Shown: piece by piece, positions 1 to 8,906 of the stretch
Position numbering within the stretch: position 1 is the first letter of the stretch
How the letters are laid out: each line of letters begins with the position of its first letter
Origin: Pseudoalteromonas holothuriae
GTDB lineage: Bacteria; Pseudomonadota; Gammaproteobacteria; Enterobacterales; Alteromonadaceae
Reading direction: 5' to 3'
Assembly (NCBI RefSeq): GCF_945859825.1
Contig: NZ_CAMAPC010000002.1
Span: forward strand, 124,001 to 188,000
Length of the DNA: 64,000 nt
Position numbers and translations under genes: made by a program
The notes under the pieces: model-generated
Databases searched by the model: none
Seen by the model: the letters and a program-made list of their open reading frames with translations, nothing else
Told to the model about the DNA's origin: nothing

Positions 1-65
1 CTGAGTTAATATCAATTACCGATGATGATTTTAAATTTCATAGCGGTGCGCCAGAACACGCGTAA
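1..65 (+). CDS. C-terminal end of an unidentified gene (partial)
   Basis: An open frame enters from the left edge (first whole codon at base 3) and stops at TAA 63-65. It encodes about 20 residues ending HSGAPEHA. It converges on lpxH, whose stop lies about 50 bp away. Too little is present to name the product. It could also be chance reading, but the uninterrupted frame and the acidic, charged tail are typical of a real C-terminus. Confidence 0.45.
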   Translation, partial: ELISITDDDFKFHSGAPEHA

Positions 66-113
66 TTATTGTTAAGTGACCACTTACTTTACTGTGTGGT
101 AGTTATTGTTCTA

Positions 114-848
114 CTACGCAGGCGCATCTTTGACTAGGGTGTGCTCGCCGTGCTCATTCACGACTAAGTACGAACCCTGACTGTACCAATCACCCAACAC
201 AGTCCGAGTTAGTGTTTTGTTGTTATGTTTATAATGATGTACATCTGGGCGATGAGTATGGCCGTGGATCATATGTTCAACTTGATTTTGTTCAAACATT
301 GCTATGACTGCGCTTTGCGTTACGTCCAAAATATCAGTTGTTTGGTTCATTTGCTTGGCTTTACTTTTGGCGCGGCCGTTGCGTGCAATATTGCGCCGAA
401 CACTCAGTGGTAAAGATAGAATAAGCCTAGGCCACCACCAGCCTCTGCTTTTTTTACGAAACTTTTGGTAGGCTATGTCTTGTGTACACATTTCATCGCC
501 ATGCAGAATGACAGTCGATGCCCCATATAGGTCAATTACTTGTTGTTCAGGGAGCAGCTCGAATCCAGCTTGTTTGGCGTAACGTGTACCAAGCAAGAAG
601 TCGCGATTACCATGAATAAAAAATACCTTAACCCCTACCTGTGACACTGCGTTTAATTTATTGGCTACCTCAATCGCCAACGGACTTTGTTCATCATCAC
701 CTATCCAAACTTCAAAAAAGTCACCCAAAATATAGAGTGCATCCACATCTGCATTGATGTGTTGTGATAAAAAATTGAAGAAAGCTTGTGTAATTTTTGG
801 GTGTTCTTCGCTTAGGTGTAAGTCAGAAATGAAGTAGGTTTTGCGCAT
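114..848 (-). CDS. lpxH: UDP-2,3-diacylglucosamine diphosphatase LpxH
   Basis: This enzyme hydrolyses UDP-2,3-diacylglucosamine to lipid X in lipid A synthesis, at the inner face of the cytoplasmic membrane. The 244-residue protein has the full calcineurin-like metallophosphatase motif set: D9 and H11 (SDLHL), G42-D43 (GDFFEVW), H79-GNRD, H116-GD and H195-GHTH. These residues bind the two metal ions. The length matches the family (about 240). It lies 70 bp downstream of ppiB on the same strand, as in many gammaproteobacteria, so the two are probably co-transcribed. Confidence 0.96.
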   Translation of the reverse strand: MRKTYFISDLHLSEEHPKITQAFFNFLSQHINADVDALYILGDFFEVWIGDDEQSPLAIEVANKLNAVSQVGVKVFFIHGNRDFLLGTRYAKQAGFELLPEQQVIDLYGASTVILHGDEMCTQDIAYQKFRKKSRGWWWPRLILSLPLSVRRNIARNGRAKSKAKQMNQTTDILDVTQSAVIAMFEQNQVEHMIHGHTHRPDVHHYKHNNKTLTRTVLGDWYSQGSYLVVNEHGEHTLVKDAPA

Positions 849-918
849 GGGTCTTCTTTTTTAATAAAGCGGACAAGCAGCCCGCTTAAGTTTATTACCT
901 AACCCGAGTTCAGGTTAT

Positions 919-1413
919 TTATTCAGTAATTGTTACTTTTTCAAGGGTTACGTCTTCAAGTGGCACATCTTGGTGAAAACCTGAAGAGCCAGTGGCAACC
1001 GCTTTAATTTTATTCACTACGTCCATGCCTTCAACAACTTCAGCGAATACGCAGTAACCCCAGCCTTGTGACGTTTCACTGCTGAAGTTCAAGAAATCAT
1101 TGTCATTTACGTTAATAAAAAACTGCGCTGTTGCTGAGTGTGGATCAGGCGTGCGCGCCATTGCTAAAGTACCTACTTTATTGCTCAAGCCGTTGTTGGC
1201 TTCATTTTCAATAGGAGATTGAACTGACTTTTGTTCCATACCAGGTGCAAAACCGCCACCTTGAACCATAAAGCCGTCGATAACACGGTGAAAAATAGTG
1301 CCATCATAAAAACCAGACTTTGCGTAGTTTAAAAAATTTTCAACTGTTTTAGGTGCATCTTCAGCAAATAATTTAATGCTGATTTCACCAAAGTTAGTGT
1401 GTAGAACAACCAT
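919..1413 (-). CDS. ppiB: peptidyl-prolyl cis-trans isomerase B (cyclophilin)
   Basis: Cytoplasmic cyclophilin that isomerises Xaa-Pro bonds during protein folding. It has 164 residues, the usual length of PpiB, and lacks a signal peptide. The catalytic region [14 protein letters not shown] starts at residue 41 with the active Arg at R43, and QFFIN follows at 97-101. It is divergent from cysS and upstream of lpxH. The ppiB/lpxH/cysS neighbourhood is common in related bacteria. A second, exported cyclophilin is encoded at 62070-62849. Confidence 0.96.
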   Translation of the reverse strand: MVVLHTNFGEISIKLFAEDAPKTVENFLNYAKSGFYDGTIFHRVIDGFMVQGGGFAPGMEQKSVQSPIENEANNGLSNKVGTLAMARTPDPHSATAQFFINVNDNDFLNFSSETSQGWGYCVFAEVVEGMDVVNKIKAVATGSSGFHQDVPLEDVTLEKVTITE

Positions 1414-1615
1414 CTCGGCTTCCTAATCTTTAGAATATATAAAGTGAGTATTCTATAGTACAAATATAGTCACTGACAATTCTCCGAGAGATTTATTCTT
1501 ATTGAATAAAAAACATCCAAATAAAAGAAGATAGCCATAAATTGGGTATAGAGCAGTAGCGGGGCAAGTGTTATCATTGTGTTTCATGTCTTTTTTTGTT
1601 TAGGAATAACACTAC

Positions 1616-2995
1616 ATGTTGCAGATTTACAACACACTTACTCGCCAAAAAGCGCCTTTTAAACCATTAGTCGAAGGTAAAGTCGACATGTATGTGTGTG
1701 GTATCACCATTTATGACTTCTGCCATGTGGGGCATGCGCGCACTTATGTTTCATTTGATGTGATGAATCGCTACTTGCGCTATTTAGGTTACGACGTGAC
1801 CTATGTGCGTAATATTACCGATGTTGATGATAAAATAATCAAACGTGCTGCTGAAAATAAAGAAGAGATCAACGATTTAACTGTACGTATGACTCAAGCT
1901 ATGCATGACGATTTTGCTGCTTTAAATATTCTGTCGGCTGATATCGAGCCAACAGTGACAGGTCACATGGATGAGATCATCGCAATGATCGAAACTTTAA
2001 TTACAAAAGGCCACGCTTATGTAGCAGATAGTGGTGATGTGTTATTTGATGTGTCTACGTTTGAACAATATGGCCAACTTTCTCAGCAAGATTTAGATAT
2101 GCTACAAGCGGGTGCGCGAGTTGAAGTGGCGCAAGATAAAGACGATCCCCTCGATTTTGTACTTTGGAAAAAAGCCAAAGCAGGTGAACCTGCTTGGCAA
2201 TCGCCTTGGGGTGATGGGCGTCCTGGTTGGCATATAGAATGTAGCGCTATGAGCTCAAAGCATTTAGGTGAATTTTTTGATATTCATGGTGGTGGCTCTG
2301 ATTTGCAGTTCCCACACCATGAAAATGAGATTGCGCAATCATGCTGTGCTAACAATGGTAAGTATGTGAATACTTGGATCCACACTGGTATGGTTCAGGT
2401 AAATAAAGAGAAAATGTCTAAATCACTGGGTAACTTTTTCACTGTACGTGAAGTGCTGAAGCAATATGATAGTGAAACGGTACGTTACTTTTTGATTAAT
2501 GGTCACTATCGCAGCCAATTAAATTATTCGCAAGATAACTTAGACCAAGCGCGTTCGTCACTTGAAAGAATTTATACTGCATTGCGTGGTGTAGCACCTG
2601 TTGCCGTATCACTTGAGGGTAATGAGTACGTGAAACGCTTTGAAGTGGCAATGAATGATGACTTTAACACGCCAGAAGCGTTACCGATAATATTTGAACT
2701 TGCCAAAGAAGTAAACTTGTTTAAAGACAAAGATACTAAAACAGCAGGTGAATTGGCGTTTGTTTTAGTTCAGCTTGCTGGCGTACTGGGTATTGCGCAG
2801 CAAGAGCCTGAGCGTTTTTTGCAAGGTGAGCAAGATAATGATGAAGTGGCTAAAATTGAAGCATTAATTGTTAAACGCAATGACGCGCGCGCGAGTAAAG
2901 ATTGGGCTGCGGCCGATGAAGCGCGTGATGCGCTCAATGAGATGGGTGTGATACTTGAAGACAGCGCCGGTAAAACGACTTGGCGCAAGGCTTAG
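1616..2995 (+). CDS. cysS: cysteinyl-tRNA synthetase
   Basis: Class I aminoacyl-tRNA synthetase that charges tRNA-Cys. It is 459 residues long, close to the 461 of E. coli. The ATP-binding HIGH-type motif is HVGH at 37-40 and the KMSKS loop is at 266-270. The zinc site that selects cysteine is visible as C28, C209, H234 and E238. The start ATG follows TAGGAATAA. A strong intrinsic terminator lies 40 bp after the stop, so the gene is probably a single transcription unit. Confidence 0.98.
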   Translation: MLQIYNTLTRQKAPFKPLVEGKVDMYVCGITIYDFCHVGHARTYVSFDVMNRYLRYLGYDVTYVRNITDVDDKIIKRAAENKEEINDLTVRMTQAMHDDFAALNILSADIEPTVTGHMDEIIAMIETLITKGHAYVADSGDVLFDVSTFEQYGQLSQQDLDMLQAGARVEVAQDKDDPLDFVLWKKAKAGEPAWQSPWGDGRPGWHIECSAMSSKHLGEFFDIHGGGSDLQFPHHENEIAQSCCANNGKYVNTWIHTGMVQVNKEKMSKSLGNFFTVREVLKQYDSETVRYFLINGHYRSQLNYSQDNLDQARSSLERIYTALRGVAPVAVSLEGNEYVKRFEVAMNDDFNTPEALPIIFELAKEVNLFKDKDTKTAGELAFVLVQLAGVLGIAQQEPERFLQGEQDNDEVAKIEALIVKRNDARASKDWAAADEARDALNEMGVILEDSAGKTTWRKA

Positions 2996-3034
2996 CATTG
3001 GTCTAATTAAATTAGTTGCAGATTTTAATGAAAG

Positions 3035-3063
3035 CGCCACACTGAGTCAGTGTGGCGTTTTTT
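3035..3063 (+). terminator. intrinsic terminator after cysS
   Basis: Arms CGCCACACTGA (3035-3045) and TCAGTGTGGCG (3047-3057) are perfectly complementary, giving a GC-rich stem with a tight loop. They are followed by a run of six T (3058-3063). It lies between cysS and the mscS-like gene on the same strand. Confidence 0.9.
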
Positions 3064-3077
3064 ATGAGGAAAAATAA

Positions 3078-3944
3078 ATGGATATGAGTTGGCTAAATAG
3101 AGAACTTTTTAAAATGGGAGAATTTACTTTGCTGGTGGGTGAAGTGTTGTCATTTTTTATTGTTTTGCTCATAACATTTATTATTTCACGTATTTTGAGA
3201 GCTGCATTTGGCCGTGTGGCAAAGCGTCAAGGTGTGATAGAGAATACCTCAGCTTATGTTATAGGGCGTTTAATACACTATGTTGTTTTGTTTATTGGTT
3301 TCATTGTTGCGCTCACATCATTAGGCATGGAGATGACGGAACTGGCTTTAGTTGCTAGTGCGCTAGGTGTTGGTATTGGACTTGGTCTGCAAGGGTTGGT
3401 CAATAATTTTGTATCTGGTTTGGTGCTATTACTTGAAAAAACAGTGAAAGTTGGTGATTTTGTTGAGCTGTCAAATGGTGTAGTCGGACAGGTTATGGCC
3501 ATATACATGCGAGCAACGTTGATTAGAACGAATGACAATGTTGATATATTGATCCCCAATGCAGAGCTTGTTTCAGGGTTGGTAACTAATTGGACGTTAG
3601 CTGAGAAGGTCAGGCGTTTTCGTATTCCCTTTTCTGTGGCTTATGGCAGTGATAAAGAGCAGGTTAAGCTTGCTGTGTTAGAAGCAGCGGATAAAGTACC
3701 TTATACGTTGAGTAGCTTTGGTCGAGAACCAACAGTATGGATGACAGGGTTTGGTGATAGCAGCTTAAACTTTACGTTAGGTGTTTGGGTGCAACCCGAG
3801 CAAGTAAAGCGTCCAACAGCACTGGTATCAGACTATTTATGGGCAATTGATGATGCGTTTCGTAAGTATGATATTGAGATCCCATTCCCACAACGAGATA
3901 TACATATCCGCACACCCTCATCAAAAGTAAATTATGTTGAATAA
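3078..3944 (+). CDS. small-conductance mechanosensitive channel (MscS family)
   Basis: Inner-membrane channel that releases solutes when membrane tension rises. It has 288 residues, near E. coli MscS (286). Hydrophobic segments lie at about 17-38, 64-84 and 90-118. The third contains the Gly/Ala-rich pore helix ALGVGIGLGLQGLVNNFVSG. This is followed by the beta domain (KTVKVGDFVEL) and a C-terminal domain ending near IPFPQRDIHI, both typical of the family. The RBS GAGGAAAAATA precedes ATG 3078. A paralogue lies at 4335-5162 in the opposite orientation. Confidence 0.93.
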   Translation: MDMSWLNRELFKMGEFTLLVGEVLSFFIVLLITFIISRILRAAFGRVAKRQGVIENTSAYVIGRLIHYVVLFIGFIVALTSLGMEMTELALVASALGVGIGLGLQGLVNNFVSGLVLLLEKTVKVGDFVELSNGVVGQVMAIYMRATLIRTNDNVDILIPNAELVSGLVTNWTLAEKVRRFRIPFSVAYGSDKEQVKLAVLEAADKVPYTLSSFGREPTVWMTGFGDSSLNFTLGVWVQPEQVKRPTALVSDYLWAIDDAFRKYDIEIPFPQRDIHIRTPSSKVNYVE

Positions 3945-4108
3945 CGGCATAATTAAAATAAAAACTTCTATTTTTTAGTCATGCTAAGTCAAACGTAGTT
4001 GAATGTATTGTAACTGTTTTTTTATTTATTAACCTGATTATAAAGGGTTTATTATATTTTTAATGTAACTATATGTTTTGAAGGTGATCTATGGAATCAT
4101 GATTAATT

Positions 4109-4136
4109 TTGCATAAAATGAAATTAGCATTATAGT
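4109..4136 (+). promoter_or_regulatory. predicted sigma-70-type promoter in mscS intergenic region
   Basis: TTGCAT (4109-4114) and TATAGT (4131-4136) are separated by 16 bp. The match to the housekeeping consensus is reasonable but is read by eye in AT-rich DNA. Transcription from here would start near 4143 and end at the terminator at 4307-4328. Confidence 0.4.
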
Positions 4137-4142
4137 TAAATT

Positions 4143-4328
4143 AGTGTAATTATTTTTAGCCATTAAACTTATGGCTGATAGTGAAGTAACGTTTTATTTT
4201 GATGATTCAACTGTTTTGCTACATGATGTCAAATAGTGGTGCAGTGCTGGCGTATTGGCAAAGACATGTGTTAATTGACTGAATCTAGATAAATTCCCAA
4301 CCTATTAGGCACCGTAAGGTGCCTTTTC
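4143..4328 (+). ncRNA. candidate small RNA (promoter-hairpin-terminator unit)
   Basis: Inferred from three parts: a promoter-like pair at 4109-4136, an AGCCAT/ATGGCT hairpin at 4158-4176, and an intrinsic terminator at 4307-4328. The predicted transcript is about 185 nt and would be independent of mscS. It might instead encode the 21-residue peptide starting MADSEV (4171-4236), or simply be a long mscS 3' untranslated region. No known RNA family is recognised. Confidence 0.3.
4307..4328 (+). terminator. intrinsic terminator
   Basis: AGGCACC (4307-4313), loop GTAA and GGTGCCT (4318-4324) form a 7-bp stem followed by TTTTCTTTT. The T-run is on the plus-strand side only, so it serves plus-strand transcription. 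It sits 360 bp after the mscS stop and just before the end of the convergent gene at 4335. Confidence 0.8.
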
Positions 4329-4334
4329 TTTTGG

Positions 4335-5162
4335 TTAATGTTCTTTGTTAATAGTAACCACACGTTGCGGGAATGGAATATCGATATTGGCTGCTTTTAT
4401 TGCGTTGTATACTTGCTTGTTAATTGCAAGCTTAGTTTCAATGATTTGTGTTGTTGGTACCCAGTAACGATAGCTTATAATAACGGCACTGTCTGCAAAC
4501 TGTTCTATACCGACTTGTGGCTGGGGGCTTTTGGCGACTCTTTCATTGGCTATAATAACGTTTGTTATTTCGTCAATTGCGCTGTTGCTGTTGCTGTGAT
4601 ATGCAATACCAATTTCACCTTTAACTAACGAATATTCAAAAGAATTATGTAGAATTTCTCCAATTATATGTTTATTAGGAATGGTTATTTCTACTTTTTC
4701 TTCATTAACCAAAATGGTGTGGCCAAGCTCAATGATTTTAACTTGCCCGCTTACGCCTTTGATTTGAATGGTATCCCCTACGATAAAAGGGCGAGTTGCA
4801 ATAATAGCTAAGCCTGAACCATAGTTAGATAACATGCCTTGCAATGCTAAACCGGCTCCCAATGATGCCGCACCAATTGCTGCAACAAATGGTGTTACAC
4901 TTATGCCGACTTTACCTAATGCGATGATCACAAACATCACAATCAGTAACACTTTTACAAGGTTGCTGATAAAGTTAGTCAAGGTGACATCGACCTTATG
5001 GCGCAACAGAAGTGCTTCAACCATTTTAGAGAGTCGATTTGAAACCCAAAGACCAATTAGTAAAATAAGTAACGCACCTACAACTTGCATACTATAGGTA
5101 ACTAGGTAGTCTCTGAGCAGATTAAAGTAGTGTTCAAACTGTTCAATTTCTTGCTCAATCAA
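4335..5162 (-). CDS. MscS-family mechanosensitive channel, TTG start
   Basis: Second MscS-type channel, about 275 residues. Hydrophobic segments near residues 25-42 and 60-85 precede the pore helix AAIGAASLGAGLALQG and the beta domain (RPFIVGDTIQIKG). The protein ends near IPFPQRVVTI as in other MscS proteins. The longer frame to 5315 would overlap lrgB and begins with non-family, Cys/His-rich sequence. I therefore place the start at TTG 5162, preceded by AAGGA seven bases upstream and 14 bp after the lrgB stop. It is the last gene of a crotonase-lrgA-lrgB-mscS run. Confidence 0.88.
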   Translation of the reverse strand: MIEQEIEQFEHYFNLLRDYLVTYSMQVVGALLILLIGLWVSNRLSKMVEALLLRHKVDVTLTNFISNLVKVLLIVMFVIIALGKVGISVTPFVAAIGAASLGAGLALQGMLSNYGSGLAIIATRPFIVGDTIQIKGVSGQVKIIELGHTILVNEEKVEITIPNKHIIGEILHNSFEYSLVKGEIGIAYHSNSNSAIDEITNVIIANERVAKSPQPQVGIEQFADSAVIISYRYWVPTTQIIETKLAINKQVYNAIKAANIDIPFPQRVVTINKEH

Positions 5163-5176
5163 AATATTGTCCTTGT

Positions 5177-5884
5177 TTATAATACGGATAGCCAAGTGTA
5201 AAATGGCGGGACCCAAACAGCGGTGGTCACTGCACTTATGGTCATGGCTGCGGATGCATATGCACCTGCTGTTGGGTGGTATTCTATCGCACTTGCTGTG
5301 CCAATTGCATGGCAAGAAACACCGAGTGCAATCCCCATTACTTTTGGGTGCGTTATATTTAATAGTCTGAGCAGTGATATGCCAAATATACCACCAAACA
5401 TCCCTACTAAGATTACCATAACAGCTGCAATGGCATTTATTCCACCCAACTCAGCACTGATTAAAATTGTAATTGGGGTAGTGACAGATAAAGCAGCCAG
5501 TGAGGCGCTTAATTGTTCGTGTACTGAGAATACCTCACAGAGTGTAAATGCAAGCAAAGTTGCACTGGTAACACCAATAAAGCTACATACGAGTATGTGT
5601 AAAAAGTAAAACTTAATATCATGAAATTGCAAATATAAAGGGTAGGCGAGTGCGACAACCGCAATTTCTAAAAAAAAGTGCAGTGGTTTTGCGGCTATAA
5701 AAAATGTTTGATAGTCAACATCGAGCACCAGTAGTAAAGTACTTATAAGCGCAATACATAATAGTAAAGGGTTTAACAATGGTGACAATTTGATGCGCGA
5801 TAGACCTCGAAAGGCAAAAAATAAACAGCAGATTAAAATAACAACCAATAGTGAATTAATCATCTTTGAGCCCTTTTTGGGCAA
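5177..5884 (-). CDS. lrgB: LrgB/CidB-family membrane protein
   Basis: Integral membrane protein of the LrgB family, partner of LrgA. Members are described as antiholin-like or as transporters of small carboxylates such as pyruvate. It has 235 residues and about six hydrophobic segments. The family region ELGGINAIAAVMVILVGMFG and the GVSCHAIGTASAIE stretch in the C-terminal half are present. The start overlaps the end of lrgA by 29 bp, and an mscS-like gene follows 14 bp later. Function in this organism is inferred only. Confidence 0.9.
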   Translation of the reverse strand: MPKKGSKMINSLLVVILICCLFFAFRGLSRIKLSPLLNPLLLCIALISTLLLVLDVDYQTFFIAAKPLHFFLEIAVVALAYPLYLQFHDIKFYFLHILVCSFIGVTSATLLAFTLCEVFSVHEQLSASLAALSVTTPITILISAELGGINAIAAVMVILVGMFGGIFGISLLRLLNITHPKVMGIALGVSCHAIGTASAIEYHPTAGAYASAAMTISAVTTAVWVPPFYTWLSVL

Positions 5885-6212
5885 CGATAGCGACTAAACA
5901 GATACCAATTGTAGGCACTACAATTAAAATGCTCAGCAATAACGGCCATTGCAAAATAAGCAGTGGTGTGTGTTGCACTATTCCGACCCCTGCTGGGATA
6001 AAAAACAGGGCCATGTATTTTAAAATTGGCTCGCATGCAGGTGTTAGCCAGTTTGGCTGTATCATTTTACTACTAAGCAATATTAACATAAATATCATTG
6101 CGACAAGCGGTGCAGGAAGTGGAACTTGCCACCATAATGTCATCAATTTAGCGCTGTATAAACACGCTAATAATAGACTAAGCGCCACAAAAAACTTTAA
6201 TATAGCAACCAA
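5856..6212 (-). CDS. lrgA: LrgA/CidA-family membrane protein, TTG start
   Basis: Small holin-like membrane protein, about 118 residues with four hydrophobic segments. The family stretch PLPAPLVAMIFMLILL and the later FFIPAGVGIVQH are present. An upstream ATG at 6362 would add 50 residues that read through the end of the crotonase gene and look unlike LrgA. I therefore choose TTG 6212, which has GGAG seven bases upstream and gives the usual length. It is translationally linked to lrgB downstream. Confidence 0.85.
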   Translation of the reverse strand: MVAILKFFVALSLLLACLYSAKLMTLWWQVPLPAPLVAMIFMLILLSSKMIQPNWLTPACEPILKYMALFFIPAGVGIVQHTPLLILQWPLLLSILIVVPTIGICLVAIVAQKGLKDD

Positions 6213-6300
6213 TAGGCTTCTCCGTCTTTGTTGCCTAACTTGTATCCAATAATAATAAAAGCAGCTTTGAAATAGGTATTCTTTGTTGCCTAGGATTAAT

Positions 6301-7092
6301 TTACCACTTTTTTCTGTCGCTATATGATTTGAGTTCGTCATGAGTTGCGTTGTACATGGCAACTTTGGTATTTTTATTCATCAGCAGTCTAAGTTGCGCA
6401 AATGTTTCTTTTGCTAAGGTTGCTCTAAGGTTTTGTCGGTAGGCAGTTTGGTTGACTCGTTTGATTGCTGAGAGGGTATCAGGAGAGCGTATTAGTAGTT
6501 GAGCTAAGAGTTGTTCGCAGCTTGCTTGTAAGTTGTCACTTACTTCTGTTAATAATCCTAATTCTAAAGCATTACTGCTGTTTATGCTGGTGCCTAAGGT
6601 TGCCAACCTGAGTGCCTTATCATAGCTAAGCAGATGTGGTAGTATCGCACCTGAGCCCATATCAGGACATAACCCCCATTTAGATTCCATAATGGCTAAC
6701 TGTGCTTTGTGGGTTGCAATGCGAAAATCTGCGCCCAACGCAATATGCAAACCGCCACCAAAGCAGTTACCGTCAATAAGAGCGATAACCGGCACGGGCA
6801 AACTATGCCAAGCAAGACAAGCACGTTGTGCTAAGTTTGCGTTGCCTGGCAGCCATTTAAACAGCAGTTTAAAAATAGTTGATGGTTTTTTCATAACGGA
6901 CTTTACGTCTAAACCCGAGCAAAAATTACCACCAGCCCCTTGAATGATCACAGCTCTTAGGTGGCGCTTTTTTTTCAGTTGTTTAACGGTTTTATCAATG
7001 GCAATGAACATCTCAAGTGTAAGCGCATTTTGCTTTTCTGGTCGGTTAAGTGTGATCCATGCCACATTGTCACGATAATCTAAAGAAAGCAT
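6301..7092 (-). CDS. enoyl-CoA hydratase/isomerase (crotonase) family protein
   Basis: Cytoplasmic acyl-CoA enzyme of the crotonase fold, 263 residues. The oxyanion-hole elements are visible: NFCSGLDVK near 52-60 and DGNCFGGGLHIALGADFR near 107-124. MESKWGLCPDMGSG around 138-151 is the region where the catalytic acid usually sits, and here it has Trp-Gly-Leu-Cys-Pro-Asp. The exact reaction cannot be read from the sequence. It heads a minus-strand run with lrgA, lrgB and an mscS-like gene, with about 90 bp to the lrgA start. Confidence 0.9.
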   Translation of the reverse strand: MLSLDYRDNVAWITLNRPEKQNALTLEMFIAIDKTVKQLKKKRHLRAVIIQGAGGNFCSGLDVKSVMKKPSTIFKLLFKWLPGNANLAQRACLAWHSLPVPVIALIDGNCFGGGLHIALGADFRIATHKAQLAIMESKWGLCPDMGSGAILPHLLSYDKALRLATLGTSINSSNALELGLLTEVSDNLQASCEQLLAQLLIRSPDTLSAIKRVNQTAYRQNLRATLAKETFAQLRLLMNKNTKVAMYNATHDELKSYSDRKKW

Positions 7093-7257
7093 TAAAAATC
7101 CTGTTTTGGTTGTTATAACTTTATTTTATTTAGAGTTTATAGACTAATGCTGATAATTTCAGCATAGAAATTAGCTTATTTAGCGAAACGCCATAGCCTT
7201 TGATTTTATGATTTTGCTATCATAGCAATTAATGCATTAATTGTGAGAGCATCAACT

Positions 7258-7581
7258 ATGTCAGCCCGTCTATGTAGTGTTGAAGAAATAACCCATCAAG
7301 CGTATGAAATTTTTCAGCAACTTGCACCTGATAATTTATCAGCCAAAGATATAGAACAGTTTAATTTGCACCATCAAGACTATGGCTTTATTGAAGATAG
7401 TGAGCCTGATGATAGTTGGCAAGACCGTTTGGCGTTGGAGAGTGAGTCAGAGCATTTTGTACAAGTACTGGTCGGAATTGAGTATGAGGATGGCGATGAA
7501 GTACTGGCCAATATTTTGATAAGCCGTGATCTTGATGCTCCTTTTTGTCATGTATTGTGGAAGCAAAGTGAGACAGAGTAA
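7258..7581 (+). CDS. DUF440 (YciU/HI1450) double-stranded-DNA-mimic protein
   Basis: Small acidic protein of about 107 residues, similar to E. coli YciU and Haemophilus HI1450, which are described as DNA mimics. Matching stretches are QAYEIFQQLAPDNLSAKDI near the N-terminus, FVQVLVGIEYEDGDEV in the middle and FCHVLWKQ at the end. Asp and Glu are abundant along its length. I choose ATG 7258, since a GTG 15 bp upstream gives a non-family extension. It is followed 27 bp later by a DUF481 gene. Confidence 0.85.
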   Translation: MSARLCSVEEITHQAYEIFQQLAPDNLSAKDIEQFNLHHQDYGFIEDSEPDDSWQDRLALESESEHFVQVLVGIEYEDGDEVLANILISRDLDAPFCHVLWKQSETE

Positions 7582-7608
7582 GCCTAACATTAAAGTAGTA
7601 GTAAAATT

Positions 7609-8433
7609 GTGCAGCATTTAAAAGTAGTCGCTTGTGCATTAAGCATGCTGTTAGCAAAAAAATGCTATGCTAGCGACCCATTAGAAGATTTTTATAAATA
7701 TGGGGAATTGTCCGATGCAGAAATCCATCAAAAGCATCAAGGCGATTTACTATATGGTGATGTTGAGTTTGGCTTAACGGCAAGTAACGGTAATAAAGAA
7801 AGTACGGCATTTAAGTTAAAAAGCAATGTTTATCAAGATTTTGCGAAATGGAGAAATCACTTTAAACTTGATGCTTTATACCGAGAAGAAAGTGATAATG
7901 ATACGGGGCAAAATGAGGTATCAGCATCTCGCTACTTCGTGTCAGGCCAAGGTAACTATAAAGTAGGGCAAGATAATGCGTCTTTGTTTCTTTATGGTGA
8001 TTATTTAAATGATAAATTTAGCGGTAAAGACTACACCACGACGGCGGCTCTTGGCTATGGTAATCGACTTTATGAAGGGTCAAAAAATACCGTTGATTTT
8101 GATATTGGCCCGGGTTTGTATCTGTCAAAAACGGATAAAGAGACTGAATTGGCACAGGGAAAGCCACGGCTAAAACAAGGCCAGCTTATGCGTATTGCGT
8201 TGCAATGGGAAAGAAATATCTCTAAACGCACACGCTTTAATCAGGATGTGAGCATGGAAGTTTCTTTATCTGGACTCAATGACCGGCTCATTAGTGAAAC
8301 TGCACTTGTTAGCCAAGTATTAGGTGGGGTGTCGTTGAAGATGTCTTATGTCTACCGTTATAATTCACAACCTGAAGAAGATAAGCTAAAAGTAGATACG
8401 GAGCTTGGCGCGACACTAGTTTATAGCTTTTAA
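7609..8433 (+). CDS. DUF481 outer-membrane protein (YdiY-like)
   Basis: 274-residue predicted exported beta-barrel protein of the DUF481 family, whose role is not established. A signal peptide ends near residue 21 (KKCYA). Alternating beta strands follow, with typical phrases GDVEFGLTASNGN near 48-60 and LGYGNRLYEG in the middle, and the protein ends in Phe (LVYSF) as outer-membrane barrels do. GTG is the start, with only a weak RBS. The stop overlaps the next frame, but that gene probably starts at 8445. Confidence 0.85.
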   Translation: MQHLKVVACALSMLLAKKCYASDPLEDFYKYGELSDAEIHQKHQGDLLYGDVEFGLTASNGNKESTAFKLKSNVYQDFAKWRNHFKLDALYREESDNDTGQNEVSASRYFVSGQGNYKVGQDNASLFLYGDYLNDKFSGKDYTTTAALGYGNRLYEGSKNTVDFDIGPGLYLSKTDKETELAQGKPRLKQGQLMRIALQWERNISKRTRFNQDVSMEVSLSGLNDRLISETALVSQVLGGVSLKMSYVYRYNSQPEEDKLKVDTELGATLVYSF

Positions 8434-8444
8434 TGAGGAAATAT

Positions 8445-8885
8445 ATGTACCGTCACACTCAATTTTCGTGGGCAATTATGGCGATTTTAGCTTGGATCGC
8501 GAGTTTTTTAATTTTAGCTACATGGCTGTTAGGCTATAACGTGATGGTACTGGTGTTCGCCATTATTATTGCGATATTGGCAAGCTTATTTTATGGACTT
8601 ACCATTGAAGTTAACAAACAGAAACGAACCCTGAGTTGGTGGTTTGGACCTGGTGTGGTCAAAAAGACGTTGAGCTTTGACGATATAGAAGAGATAAAAG
8701 GCGTGACTAATTCTTTTCGTCATGGCATTGGTATGCGTATTACCAATGATGGCTGGGTTTATTCTGCATCAGGGTTTTCGGCAATTGAAGTGAGTTTACC
8801 TGATGGTATGAAATACCGCTTAGGCACTAATGACAAAGCGCAACTACTTGATGCATTAAGTGAGAAAATTGCAAGCGCTGATTAA
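8445..8885 (+). CDS. hypothetical membrane protein (PH-like)
   Basis: 146-residue protein with two adjacent hydrophobic helices near residues 7-28 and 30-52, then a soluble domain. That domain (KQKRTLSWWFGPGVVKKTLSFDDI onward, split here by family-like strands) resembles the small bacterial PH-like domains next to membrane anchors. This is an impression, not a firm family call. ATG 8445 has GAGGA five bases upstream, better than ATG 8433. It directly follows the DUF481 gene and ends in a hairpin shared with slyD. Confidence 0.7.
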   Translation: MYRHTQFSWAIMAILAWIASFLILATWLLGYNVMVLVFAIIIAILASLFYGLTIEVNKQKRTLSWWFGPGVVKKTLSFDDIEEIKGVTNSFRHGIGMRITNDGWVYSASGFSAIEVSLPDGMKYRLGTNDKAQLLDALSEKIASAD

Positions 8886-8893
8886 GCGCTTGC
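8871..8893. terminator. hairpin between convergent genes
   Basis: GCAAGCGCT (8871-8879) and AGCGCTTGC (8885-8893) form a perfect 9-bp stem with a 5-base loop holding the stop codon of the upstream gene. A T-run follows at 8902-8907. It lies between two convergent genes and could act on both transcripts, although the T-run is slightly distant. Confidence 0.55.
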
Positions 8894-8906
8894 GATAAGT
8901 CATTTT

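Larger units (their letters stand above)
3945..4334. other. AT-rich intergenic region with a possible small RNA
   Basis: This is 390 bp between two convergent mscS-like genes and holds no convincing long gene. It contains a sigma-70-like promoter (4109-4136), a small hairpin (4158-4176), a 21-codon open frame at 4171-4236 without a clear RBS, and an intrinsic terminator (4307-4328). The terminator is too far from the mscS stop to be its obvious end. Confidence 0.5.

Noticed and set aside
4335-5315. Full-length frame from 5315 as the MscS-like gene
   Set aside because: The first 51 residues overlap lrgB and look unlike MscS. TTG 5162 with AAGGA upstream gives the family's expected start.
5911-5930. 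ATACCAATTGTAGG-like sequence inside lrgA, similar to the repeat end
   Set aside because: It lies in coding sequence and lacks the rest of the repeat, so it is chance similarity.
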